Of a stretch of 64,000 nt of DNA, positions 10,812-20,819 are shown one piece after another. A program made the position numbers and the translations under genes. The notes under the pieces are model-generated. The model was not told the origin of the DNA, searched no databases, and worked only from the letters and a program-made list of their open reading frames with translations. Origin of the DNA: Aquarana catesbeiana (taxonomy: Eukaryota; Chordata; Amphibia; Anura; Ranidae); assembly GCF_042186555.1 (NCBI RefSeq), contig NC_133325.1, positions 667,707,639-667,771,638 of the forward strand, in the 5' to 3' direction. Numbering within the stretch: the first letter of the stretch is position 1; every line of letters begins with the position of its first letter.

Positions 10812-10819
10812 TTAAGGAG

Positions 10820-11195
10820 ATCACGCCTCCCATCACTGGTTGAATGCTGGCCAAAGCCAGTGTTGCAGTTTGCAACCCCAAAGTCTTTCTAAATGCGCAA
10901 ACTTATAGTAAGGTTAAGTTGTAAACTATGCCACTCATTTATATGGTTATTTGCTGCAGTAATTCTGTTTTATTGCTTAACTTTATACAATACATTTTGT
11001 CCAAAGAATGTTGGAGGTACCATATAATACCTGTGCTTTACTGCATGTAAGATTTAAACACAAATAATGGTGAAACCTACCTAAATCACTTTTATCCCAC
11101 TATCTCCAGCATATTTCCTAAGCACAATTTTCAAGGTCCACAACAGTAGTTAGAGGTAGAAGTCTGGGCTAGAACTAACTATGCCTAAAACTGCT
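10820..11195. other. Intron 1 interval, nothing identified
   Basis: AT-rich intronic sequence without a gene, clear repeat boundary or long reading frame. Confidence 0.5.
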
Positions 11196-11199
11196 CCTA

Positions 11200-11485
11200 A
11201 CTTCTATACCAACTACCCTGTAGGAGGAAGATGCATATACTTGCCTATTCTCAGGGCGCTTCGGTCCAGTCACATGATCTCCCCAGCAGACTGCTTCAGG
11301 GGAGAGGAGACAGCGGTGACAACAAATAGAATACCTGGGTGGTGATGTCACTATTAGGCTTGCTACAGGGCATCCGTTGCTGGCTGACGCTCATCTCCCC
11401 TGCAGTCGGATACAGTGAGTCGATCACATGATCGAACAGGAGCGCCCTGAGAATAGGCTTCCTTCTACAGGGTAGTTAGTATAAG
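11200..11485. mobile_element. Palindromic MITE-like element
   Basis: The left arm contains AACTACCCTGTAGGAGGAAG, TGCCTATTCTCAGGGCGCT and TCACATGATC. The right arm carries the same blocks in reverse order and complement (GATCACATGATC, AGCGCCCTGAGAATAGGC, CTACAGGGTAGTTAG). The unit could fold into one long hairpin. Exact ends and target duplication were not resolved. Confidence 0.65.
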
Positions 11486-11936
11486 TGTTTAAAAAGTGGA
11501 TGGGAGCCGTTTAATGTGGTTGTAAATCTTCGATATGAACAGCGCATATGTCTCTATAGTGTGTGTGCTTCTCTCATTCCAGAGCACTAAGTGTCACTTC
11601 TGTCTGCGACCTTGTTCCTCTACTATAAGCATGAGTCACTTCTGACAAGTTTTCCTGACACCAAGAGAAAAATGGTGACGGGAAGGAGCGCCAGCTGATT
11701 GAGAGCCTCAGCGCTGTTCCTGTGTGCTGTGTAAAAGGAGAGGGGGGGTGTCTCTTCCCTCCTATGAGCTCTGAGCGCTCCTCACTAATGTAACTTCAGC
11801 TATCTGCCCCCTGCTTTTTAGAGCTTAGCATAAGCTAAGCTTGTGTAAATACTGGACTTTGAATGGATGTAGTGGTAAGACGGCTGTAGATAAACGGGTA
11901 CAACTTGTAGGAGGATTTGTTTCTTATTTATTTCAG

Positions 11937-12090
11937 GTACCTCTATAGCGCTGTCAATTTATGCAGCGCTTTACATATACATTGTACATTCACATCAGTC
12001 CCTTCCCTCAAGGAGCTTACAACCTATGGTCCCTAACATACATTAATACATACTAGGGACAATTTTAGACAGGATCGGATTAACCTACCT
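11937..12090 (+). repeat. Dispersed repeat (ACATTCACATCAGTCCCT family), copy 1
   Basis: The sequence contains CTCTATAGCGCTGTCAATTT, GCAGCGCTTTACATATAC, CATCAGTCCCTTCCCTCAAG and GGAGCTTACAA. The same family appears in reverse at 16.99-17.24 kb and 17.48-17.59 kb. It resembles a repeat widely seen in fish and frog introns that continues with GGAGGAAACC-type sequence, absent here. Superfamily not assigned. Confidence 0.7.
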
Positions 12091-12806
12091 ATGGCCGGCT
12101 TAACCCATGTTGTGACATATCTCATGTTTCTATACAAACAAATTGCTGACAAAGGAATATAAAGATTCACTCTACTGTAAGCTGTGCATACACAGCAACA
12201 AATGACACCACAAAACTACATGATCAATGCACATTTTGTGCAGGGAAAAACGCAAGGTGCAAGTAGAGAGGTTTATAATGTCTTTCACCTCTTTGCTTCC
12301 TTTTGGTCAAATAAATAATGTTTGTCAGAATACAGTGATCAGTGGCTGCAGCCGCTAATCGATGGAAAATTTTGCAGCATGTCCCTTCAACTGAAGTGTA
12401 TAAAACAATCACTTCTTTTGAGTGGGGACAGCCACACATTAAAATTCTTCCAGTCCCTGCTGAATTTTGATCAGTTTACGGTCAGCTTTAATCTTGTCAT
12501 TTGCAGCTGTCCTCTGCATATTTCCTATGGATTGGCTCTCCTATTTTTCTGTTAGACTACTTAAGTGGTGCTAAAGGCAAAAGCAAACTTTATTCTTAGT
12601 CCCCTTGAGTCGACTTCCTTTAACAGACCAAGCTGCACAGCAGAAGTGGAAGTTTATGCTGAGACAAACCATTTAACACTGACTGGGTGCATACAATGTT
12701 TAGTTTTTATTAGTTAAAACCTTTATCCCAAAAGGATTACACTTTCTGTAACGAAATGCTGGAGTTGAGCTTGAGCTTTAATATGTTTGTCACTTAGTCC
12801 ATCTAA

Positions 12807-13908
12807 AGGGCCGTACACACAATCAAGCTTTTTGACAACAAACATGCAAATTAGCTGTTTTGGAGCAACATCCGACCGTGTGTACGCTCCATCGGACAAA
12901 CTTTTTCTGTTTCCATCGGACTTTTGTTGGCTGTGCGAACGCACAAACTTTCCGGCAACAAAAGTCTGCTGGAGCAAAGTCCGATCGTGTGTACACAAAA
13001 GCATCGGACTTTTGTACAAACTACAGTATGCAGCCGCGAGAATGTTTCCAGCACGATCCGATCGCGCTGGTTCTTGGCGACAGTGTACTGTACATCTCGC
13101 ACTGGCTGCAATAGGAAAAACACATTTTCCTACTGCGGCGGGCGCGAGAGAGGGAATTCCCCTTCGGTCTGGTATGGATCTTAAGGGGAACCCCCTACGC
13201 CGAAAATCAGTGTGGGGGTCCCCCCAAAATCCATACCAGACCCCTATCCGAGCACGCAGCCCGGCCGGTCAGGAAAGGTGGTGGGGACGAGCGAGCGCCC
13301 CCCCCCCCCCCCCCCCCTCCTGAGCCGTACCGGTCCGCATGCCATACCAGGGCATGCGGCCTGGTATGGCCTTGGGGGGGGGGGGGGCACTCGCTCGTCC
13401 CCACCCTCTTTCCTGACCGGCCGGGCTGTGTGCTCGGATAAGGGTCTGGTATGGATTTGGGGGGGACCCCCACGCCGTTTTTTTTTTTTTTTTTTTGGCG
13501 TAGGGGTTCCCTTAAAATCCATACCAGACCTAAGGGCCTGGTATGCCCCTGGAGGGAAACCCATGCTGGTTTTTTATTTAAAATTTGGCGTGCGAGTTCC
13601 CCTTCAAGATTCATACCAAACACAGTGCCTGGCATTGGCGGGGATCCAAGTCGGATCCCCGCACCAGTGTGAACCCGGCTCGCAAGGTGTCAATCTCGAC
13701 AATAAAAGTGGCAAGATTGACACAATATCAGACAAAAATACAGAAGTTGACCAAAGGGTGGTGGTAGAGAGCTGAAAAACCATGTGATTTGGTGAAAGTT
13801 GGCTGGAAAAGTCCTGTCGTCTGTATGCAAGACAAACTTCTGGCCAACGCCCTTTGTACAAAAATCCAAGGGAAAGTTTGTACAAAGTCCTATCGTGTGT
13901 ATGGGGCT
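12807..13908. mobile_element. Harbinger-type composite MITE with internal hairpin
   Basis: The ends are AGGGCCGTACACACAAT and, in reverse complement, AGCCCCATACACACGAT, flanked by TAA at both sides (12804-12806 and 13909-13911). Three-base TWA duplications fit PIF/Harbinger. Inside are repeated short modules (CGTGTGTACGCTCC, CATCGGACTTTTGT) and a GC-rich inverted repeat from about 13190 to 13545. No transposase is encoded; the long open frames on both strands come from GC-rich composition and the inverted repeat. Confidence 0.78.
13190..13545. repeat. GC-rich inverted repeat with homopolymer C, G and T runs
   Basis: The left arm contains AAAATCCATACCAGACCCCT, GCCCGGCCGGTCAGGAAAG and GGGGACGAGCGAG, then a C run. 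The right arm carries the reverse complements after a G run (CTCGCTCGTCCCCACC, CTTTCCTGACCGGCCGGGC, GGGTCTGGTATGGATTT). A short inner hairpin GCATGCCATACCAGGGCATGC sits at the centre, followed outside the right arm by a T run. It would form a very stable cruciform. Confidence 0.85.
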
Positions 13909-14117
13909 TAACACTACCCTCTCCAAACATGCTGCTGTTCAAGAGTGTGTCTGTTGCTCCTCAATAGATAAGAATTGCCACCCCTAAAACAGGAAGAATA
14001 TTTTTGCCCGATCACCGGGTGTAAACAAAGGCAAAAAAAAAATTAAAACAGAAAAAAACACATGCAGCCACCATATCCAAGCTTTGATCTGTTACATTTT
14101 GTTTTGTCTTTGTTTTG

Positions 14118-14305
14118 GGTTTAGAGTGCACTTCATTCTGTACTCTTGTGACTCGTATTCAGCTGACCGCTGATAAAGTCCACTGTGGGCTGATATCACT
14201 CAGCTGGTCCAGACTCTGGAGCGATCCCGACTTTAATATAAGGATCCACCTAGATGCCGGACCTGCGGCTCGCTCAGCCTCTCAGCTTCTGATGACCTAC
14301 GATAT
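14118..14305 (+). repeat. Dispersed repeat, copy 2 (shared with 6.3 kb)
   Basis: The block contains CTGATAAAGTCCACTGTGG, GAGCGATCCCGACTTTAA and CCACCTAGATGCCGGACC, in the same order as at about 6.33-6.44 kb. No coding capacity or terminal structure was recognised. Confidence 0.6.
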
Positions 14306-14794
14306 GTAACCAATATTTTGTTTCCTGACGTTTTATAATTCAATGGCTATATGCACTTCAGTACCAGGGTTTTCACAATATTTGAATTTAACAATGACTG
14401 TGTGTATATATGTATGTATGTGGATAGAGAGAGATGTATAGATATATATCTCTCTATCTCCTCACACAGTGGTGGCAACAAAAAGCCTCAACAAAGTTAA
14501 CAGGGTTCTTTTCAGCTGATGTGGGCACTTCAAAATGATATTGTGCATTGTCCTTGTAATATAATCTGTGCTTATAAATAATGCTATACATTGGAAAAAT
14601 CAATGGAGGCACACAAATAAGTAGTAATTTATGACCTCTATTTATTTAAATATTCTTCTGTTTGCTTAGTAAACTGAATGCTAAAGCTAAAAATGGTGTT
14701 TAGTTAAGTTCTCATTTATGTCTCAACTGGAGTGCAGCCATTATGCTTTTAAATTTTAATTTTCTAAGCTGCATGGGAAAAAATGAAGTGTACA

Positions 14795-14822
14795 CACACA
14801 CACACACACACACACACGTGTG
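14795..14822. repeat. (AC)n microsatellite
   Basis: A run of about a dozen AC units ends in GTGTGTATAC and directly abuts the left terminus of a Tc1 element. Confidence 0.9.
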
Positions 14823-15117
14823 TATACTAGCTCACAAAAGTGATTACACCTCTTAACATTTTTGTAAATATTTTATTATATCTTTTCATGTGACAACACT
14901 GAGGAAATTGCACTTTGCTACAATGTAAAGTAGTGAGTGTACAGCTTGTATAACAGTGTAAATTTGCTGTCCCCTCAAAATAGCTCAACACACAGCCATT
15001 AATGTCCACACCATTGGCAACAAAAGTGAGTACACCCCTAAGTGAAAATGTCTAAATTGGTCCAAATTAGCCATTTTCTCTCACCGGTGACTCGTTACTG
15101 GTCACTGGAAGTTCAAC

Positions 15118-16113
15118 ATGGCACCTCATGGCAAAGAACTCTGCTCTGAGGATCTGAAAAATTTTTTTTTGCTCTACATAAAGATGGCCTAGGCTATAAG
15201 AAGATTGCCAAGACCCTGAAACTGAGCTGTAGCTTGGTGGCCAAGACCATACAGTGGTTTAACAGGACAGGCCTCACCATGGTCGACCAAAGATGTTGAG
15301 TGCAAGTGCTCAGTCATATCCAGAGGTTGTCTTTGGGAAATAGACATATGAGTGCTGCCAGCATTGCTGCAGAGGCTGAAGGGGTGGGGGGGGTCAGCTT
15401 GTCATTGCTCAGACCATAACCTGCACACTGCATCAAATTGGTCTGCATGGCTGTCGTCCCAGAAGGAAGCCTCTTCTTAAGATGATGCACAAGAATGCCC
15501 GCAAACAGTTTGCTGAAGACAAGCAGGCTAAGCACATGGATTACTGGAACCATGTCCTGTGGTCTGATGAGACCAAGATAAACTTATTTGGTTTAGATGG
15601 TGTCAAGCGTGTGTCGCGGCCACCAGGTGAGGAGTACAAAGACAAGTGTGTCTTCCCTTCAGGCAAGCATGGTGGTGGGAGTGTAATGGTCTGGGGCTGC
15701 ATGAGTGCTGCCAGCACTGGGGAGCTACAGTTCATTGAGGGAACCATGAATGCCAACATGCACTGTGACCTACTGAAGCAGAGCATGATCCCCACCCTTC
15801 GGGGACAGGGCAGTTTTCCAACATAAGGACTCCAAACACACCTCCAAGACGACCACTGCCTTGCTAAAGAAGCTGAGGGTAAAGGTGATGGACTGACCAA
15901 GCATGTCTCCAGACCTAAACCATATTGAGCTGTGGCGCATCCTCAAACGAGAGGTGGAGGAGCGCAAGATCTCTAACATCCACCAGCTCCGTCATCTTGT
16001 CATGGAGGAGTGGAAGAGGACTCCAGTGGCAACCTGTGATGCTCTGGTGAACTCCATGCCCAAGAGGGTTAAGGCAGTGCTGGAAAATAATGGTGGCCAC
16101 AAAAAAAATTTGA
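15118..16113 (+). pseudogene. Tc1 transposase remnant, lineage C
   Basis: The reading starts MAPHGKELCSEDLK and breaks at a T run. Later pieces give MMHKNARKQFAEDKQAKHMD, NHVLWSDETKINLFGLDG and GKHGGGSVMVWGCMSAASTG, the first catalytic block, which is intact. The second catalytic motif, normally HDNDPKH, is reduced to HKDSKH. The third, normally NPIEHLWG, reads NHIELWRI with a codon missing. It ends with KRVKAVLENNGGH and an A run. Several frameshifts and catalytic losses make it inactive. Confidence 0.85.
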
Positions 16114-16146
16114 CACTTTGGGCCCAATTTGGACATTTTTACTTAA

Positions 16147-16641
16147 AGTGGTGTTCTGGCCGAAATTATACTTTTTAAATAAAAATACCCCTATAATACA
16201 CAAGCTTAATGTATTCTAGTATAGTTAGTCTGTAAACTAAGGTCTGTTTTGTTAGTTTATAGCAGTAGTTTGTTATTTTATAAACTTACAGCAGGCCGTG
16301 GCCATCTTAAGTGTGGGCATCTGAAGCCAGACTGTATTTCTTCCTGGATCTCATGCTTGCAGATCTCACACATGCTCAGTGCAGCACAAGCAGTGTAATA
16401 GGTTTCAGGTCAGGTTTCCATAGCAACGGCAGTGTCAGAGGAAGTTGCTGCCCCTTCCCAGAAGGCATTGCAAACAGGAAATGATGCGATGGGCCACGGC
16501 CAGGAAGGAGGAAGTGAAAAATCAATACAGCAGATATACAGTAGGTGCTGAGAAAAAAAAAATTAAAAATATCCAATTCGTTTACAGTGCACAGTTTAGT
16601 GAGGGATGCTGAAGAGTTGTAAAAGTGGGTTGAACGCCACT
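16147..16641 (+). mobile_element. piggyBac-like MITE (AGTGG-type), copy 2
   Basis: The ends AGTGGTGTTCTGG / GAACGCCACT are inverted, with TTAA on both sides (16143-16146 and 16642-16645). The interior matches the copy at 10.3-10.8 kb throughout. The TTAA it used was created by an earlier insertion: TTA from the target duplication of the next MITE plus that MITE's first A. Confidence 0.9.
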
Positions 16642-16645
16642 TTAA

Positions 16646-16770
16646 GTGGGGTACACACTATAAGAAAATCGGGTCAAACGTTTTTCCGATTTTTTTTTTT
16701 TTTTTTTTCCCTGGAACCGATTCTTTGGATGAAAATGTTTGCCTGATTTTCCGATGGTGTGTACGAGCCT
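16646..16770. mobile_element. Small Harbinger-type MITE nested in Tc1
   Basis: The ends (A)GTGGGGTACACACTAT and, in reverse complement, AGGCTCGTACACACCAT resemble those of the element at 12.8-13.9 kb. The flanking triplet is TTA on each side (16642-16644, equivalent to 16143-16145, and 16771-16773). Removing this MITE and one TTA restores GGACATTTTTACTTAGGGGT, the uninterrupted Tc1 sequence. Confidence 0.82.
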
Positions 16771-16995
16771 TTAGGGGTGTACTCACTTTTGTTGCCAGCG
16801 GTTTAGGCATTCATGGCTGTGTGTTGTTGTTTTGAAGGGACAGCAAATTTGCACTGTTATACAAGCTGTACACTCACTACTTTACATTGTAGCAAAGTGT
16901 CATTTCCTCAGTGTTGTCACATGAAAAGATATAATATTTACCAAAATGTGAGCTCACTTTTGTGAGATGCTGTGTGTGTATATATAGTTACGGCA

Positions 16996-17245
16996 CTACC
17001 TGTCTGGAATTTGCATGTTCCCCCTGTGTCTGCCTGGCTTTCCTCCAGGTACTCTGGTTTCTTTCACTGCAAAGACATGCTGGTAGGTTAATTGGCTCCT
17101 GTCTATATTGGCCCTAATCTCTGTAGGAATGTGAGTTAGGGACCCTAGATTGTAAGCTTGAGGGCAGGGATTGATGTGGATGTTCAATATATATATGTGT
17201 ACATTGCTTGTAAATTGATGGCGCTATAAGAGTACCTGTAATAAA
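16996..17245 (-). repeat. Dispersed repeat (ACATTCACATCAGTCCCT family), copy 2
   Basis: On the minus strand the copy contains the 3' part absent from the first copy, with sequences related to CTACCAGCATGTCTTTG and GGAGGAAA-CC, then GCAAATTCCAGACAGGTAG. It ends about 75 bp before a MYO1C exon. Confidence 0.7.
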
Positions 17246-17318
17246 GTAAAAAAAAATCTGTACTAAGGCAAGCTACTCAAGTAATATTTTGTCTGACCTG
17301 GTCACATTTTCTCTACAG

Positions 17319-17434
17319 ACGTACATTGGGTCAGTCTTGGTATCTGTCAATCCTTACAAAGAGTTAGAGATTTACAGCAAGCAACACATGGAGAGATATC
17401 GTGGAGTTAGTTTCTATGAAGTGTCTCCTCATAT
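17319..17434 (+). CDS. MYO1C: MYO1C exon 2 of window, motor domain
   Basis: The exon encodes TYIGSVLVSVNPYKELEIYS and then KQHMERYRGVSFYEVSPH, a conserved early motor segment. The acceptor is ttctctacag and the donor is GTAAGT. It is 116 nt long, so it ends two bases into an Ile codon that the next exon completes. The SKQHMERYRGVSFYEV stretch is the strongest reason to call MYO1C rather than MYO1H. It lies between a fragment of a dispersed repeat about 75 bp upstream and another about 50 bp downstream. Confidence 0.95.
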
Positions 17435-17483
17435 GTAAGTAATTGTCACTTGTTATAAAATCCAAAAATCTGTTCTTCATTCT

Positions 17484-17590
17484 TAGATTGTAAGCTCCTT
17501 AAGGGCAGGGACTGATGTGAATGTACATAATATATGTAAAGTGCTGTGTAAATTGACAGTGCTATAAAAGTACCTGTAATTCTGTAATAA
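17484..17590 (-). repeat. Dispersed repeat (ACATTCACATCAGTCCCT family), copy 3
   Basis: A short copy with TAGATTGTAAGCTCCTTAAG, GGGCAGGGACTGATGTGAAT and TGTGTAAATTGACAGTGCTA, closely matching the preceding copy. It lies about 50 bp after a MYO1C exon. Confidence 0.7.
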
Positions 17591-17599
17591 TATATTTTA

Positions 17600-18410
17600 T
17601 TTATCTTAATTTCTGTTCTGGTGATGCATGCTACTGACAGATTTTCGAATCCTTACTCAAGATTAAGAAAAGGCTTTACTGAAGTTCAATGTTTATGCTT
17701 TTAGTGCAGTATGAACGAGTACATGTGCATGATATCAAGTTTCTTTTATCCCAAGAAGTTATATTAGTCTTTAAAACCAAACTGTTCAAAATAAGAATTC
17801 CAGAGTTTGGTGCCAGTGGATTTTTCCCCCCTGTTATAGGCTACTTTTTTTCTGTTCTGCCCTGGAAATATGGAAAGATTTCTTTTCCGTTATGGGTTGG
17901 CCTATTCCTTTCATGCCGCAACTTTTCTGTGTGTTATTTTTGACCAGTGTTTCTGAACTATTTTCTGGTTGTTGGGCAACAGTGGACCTAAAGCACCAAT
18001 AATTTGTGCATTTATATATAGCATGTATTTTTTAGTTCCCAGAAAAAAAACACTGCTTCATGTCTCCTTATCAAACCAAATATACAAAAAAAGAGTAATT
18101 CTCTCTTGCCAAAAAATACTGGCATTGTAAGATGTCCCTCAGTCTTGCTCAGTCTGTTGCTTTGCCTTGGATTACGTTAATACTGGCTGTTAATATTGAT
18201 GACACATTTCTTATTTTCTGGGGCTCCATTTCTAGCAAACTGAGCTAGATCCTACAATGCATACTGTGCTCTTTCTGGACCCAAGTTCCTTATTTGACGT
18301 GTTTTTGAGTTTGACTTTGAACTGTGTTTTGTTTTGTTGGCCCTCTTGTTAGAGATATTAGGACAAAGTAATTTTAGTATGTAGTCATTAAGAGTACATA
18401 CTACATTTAG
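17600..18410. other. Intron 2 interval, nothing identified
   Basis: AT-rich intronic DNA with short T runs. No exon, terminal repeat or coding signature was recognised. Confidence 0.5.
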
Positions 18411-18411
18411 A

Positions 18412-18663
18412 GATGGTTGTGAGGAATGTGAATGTCAGACCCCTGCCCTTCTCACCAACTCGTGACAAAGGACTGGTCAATGCCACTCTCAGCTGCACCC
18501 TGCACAAAAGATTTTCCAGCTCGCGGGGCCACAATCTAGGTGCCAGCAGCCTGAGAGCAATTGTCTCCGGGTTAAGTGAATTATGCAGTTAACACTTTAA
18601 TTGCCTCCACCGACTTTTACTGAAGAGTCAGAACTTCCACAAGATTAGCAATACAATTATTAT
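18412..18663. other. Unassigned segment, left half of a sequence split by a MITE
   Basis: A moderately GC-rich segment with CCTGCCCTTCTCACCAACTC and GCAGTTAACACTTTAATTGC lies directly before a TTAA MITE. It may continue after that MITE at 19.57 kb. No coding signature or terminal repeat was recognised, and the family is unknown. Confidence 0.35.
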
Positions 18664-18667
18664 TTTA

Positions 18668-19567
18668 ACCATCTCAATACAGTGCACTTTCACCCCCTTC
18701 CTGCCCATGGCATTTTTCAGCTTTCAGCGCTGTCACACTTTGAATGACAATTGCGCGGTCATACAACATTGTACCCAAAAAAAAACTACAATATTTTTTA
18801 CTTTTTGCTATAATATCCAATTTTTTTTTGTAAACAAATTTTTTCCACAGTTTAGGCCGATATGTATTCTTCTACATATTTGGTAAAAAAAATTGCAATA
18901 AGCGTATATTGGTTTGCGCAAAAGTTATAGCGTCTACAAAATAGGGGATAGATTTATAGCATTTTTATTATTTTTTTTTTCTTTACTAGTAATGGTGGCA
19001 ATCTGCGATTTTTATTGTGACTGCGATATTGTGACTGCGATATTGTGGCGGTGATATTGTGGCGGACATATCTGACACTTTTGCACATTTTTGGGATTAT
19101 TCACATTTATTCAGCGATCCGTGCTATAAAAATGCACTGATTACTGTATAAATGTGACTGGTAGGAAAGGGGTTAACACTAGGGGTGATTGAGGGGTTAA
19201 TTATGTTCCTAGAGAGTGATTCTAACTGAAGGGGGAGGGGACTCACAAGGGGAGGAGACCGATCGGTGTTTCTCTATAATGAGAACACACATTGGTCTCC
19301 TCTCCTCTGACAGGACGTGGATCTGTGTGTTTACACACACAGATCCACGGTCCTGCCGTGTTACCGGGCAGTCAGGGGTGCCCGGTGGACATCACGGCCA
19401 CCGGGCACGCGCATCGGGTGCCCAGTGACACGGTGGGTGCGCGCGGTTGCCACGGGCGATGCGTGCCCCCCTGGTGGGCAGGGAAGGCGAGGGTGTCATA
19501 TGACGCCCTCCCAGAACGAGAGCCGCGCCGCCTGGCCGTCACATGACAGCCGGCGGGCGGCAAGCGG
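18668..19567 (+). mobile_element. TTAA-target MITE, CCACTT family A2, copy 1
   Basis: TTAA flanks both ends (18664-18667 and 19568-19571), with diverged inverted ends CCATCTCAATAC and GGCAAGCGG. Shared blocks with copies at 25.4, 30.4 and 55.4 kb include TTTCAGCTTTCAG, GACAATTGCGCGGTCAT, GCAATAAGCGTATATTGG and GGAAAGGGGTTAACACTAGG. No protein is encoded; GC-rich frames near the right end are composition effects. Confidence 0.78.
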
Positions 19568-19571
19568 TTAA

Positions 19572-20425
19572 AATAAACATCTGCACACACACTGTCACCA
19601 CAGGCAGGTATATTTGGAGATTTATCTACAGTAGCGCTCTTCAAGAGACAGAAATTATTTTAGTTTGCATTAAAAGCCTTAGACAATTACACAGTTTTCA
19701 AAATACAGTTCAATGAAAAGGCAAGAAAATTATACAAATAAAATATTTACGTAAAAAGGGTGTTAGGAAGCAATAAAGAGCCAATAAAACGGAGAGATAA
19801 AAAGGAGTTAGAGTAAGATTATGTGCAAATCCTGGTTTCAGCAGAGTCCAGCGAATAAGCAAAAACTGTACAGTGGCTCTCACAAGCCCTGTTAGGTGTT
19901 CCTTGGGTTGATGTTAACAAGACCTGTCACCTTCAGGAGCAGCCTTCTTTTTCTCTGATATCACTGGGTTATTGTCAGAGACAATCTGGTTTTATTGGTC
20001 ATCTGACCAATTAAGTGGCTGAGGAGTGGCCATGGGGGTGTCGTGTGTTTATGATTACGTCTCAGATATAGTTTTCCATACGTATTTATGTCTCTGCATA
20101 CCTACTGCTTACAGACTAAAGTGCATAATATTGTCCAGCACGAAATTGGCCTCGAAATGACTACATATATGTTAGGTCTCAGATGCCCAGTTCGCCTAAG
20201 GGATGAATTGGGGCTGGTTCTGCTTCGCTACTTCTAGATTAACGATGTTTGGGCTCAAAACACTACAAATTAGCTGGAGGGAGGTAAAAATGTCCATAAC
20301 ATATACTGGGATGATGGATTCTCATGAGACCAATATGTGTATTCCAGGAACGTGAGGTCAGTGACTGGTGAGGCACTGGCTAGTATCAGAGCCAGATACA
20401 CACAGGTTACATACGTAACTCTAAA
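19572..20425. other. Unassigned intronic segment
   Basis: No gene, terminal repeat or match to other parts of the window was recognised. The base composition is less AT-rich than typical intron here. It could be the right-hand part of an old element whose left part is at 18.4-18.66 kb. Confidence 0.35.
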
Positions 20426-20429
20426 CATG

Positions 20430-20750
20430 TAACCTGTAATAAAATTTTACAGCGTCTCCTATGGAGATTTTTAAGTACTGACATTTGGAATGGCACCAAA
20501 CATGTCACGCAATTTTAGAGCTTGACATGTTTGGTATCTAGTTGACGTAACATAATTTTTCACATTATACAGAAAAATCAGGCTAACTTTACAGTTTTTT
20601 TTTTTTTGTTTTTTTTTCATCATGAAATAGTTTCTTTCCCCTAAAAAAAAAAACAGCATCTGAAAAATTGCTGCGCAAATACTGTCACATAAAAAGTTAC
20701 GACCAATTTATTGTTCTTGGTGTCTGGGGGAAAAAAATAAATAAAATATA
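20430..20750 (-). repeat. Family A MITE fragment
   Basis: The stretch contains the family A core blocks GTCTCCTATGGAGATTTTTA, GGAATGGCACCAAACATGTC and GCGCAAATACTGTCAC, in the same order as copy 1 at 9.9-10.2 kb. Both ends are missing; the right side runs into a GATA microsatellite. Confidence 0.7.
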
Positions 20751-20755
20751 TATAT

Positions 20756-20790
<35 letters not shown>

Positions 20791-20816
20791 TAGATATCTA
20801 TAGATATATATCTCAA
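20745..20816. repeat. (TAGA)n/(TA)n microsatellite
   Basis: A TA tract is followed by about nine TAGA units and then a short TAGATATC region. Confidence 0.9.
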
Positions 20817-20819
20817 ATG

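Larger units (their letters stand above)
14823..16973 (+). mobile_element. Tc1-like transposon, lineage C, with two nested MITEs
   Basis: The terminal inverted repeats are about 220 bp long, with the outer block CTCACAAAAGTGA and the inner block AAAAGTGAGTACACCCCTAA at the left and their complements at the right. Between them lies a degraded transposase on the + strand. The right inverted repeat is interrupted by two stacked MITEs (16147-16641 and 16646-16770). The lineage is the same as the fragment at the start of the window. Confidence 0.9.

Noticed and set aside
12787..13775. Several overlapping open frames of 90-190 residues
   Set aside because: They arise from the GC-rich inverted repeat in a Harbinger-type element, appear on both strands and match each other as complements.
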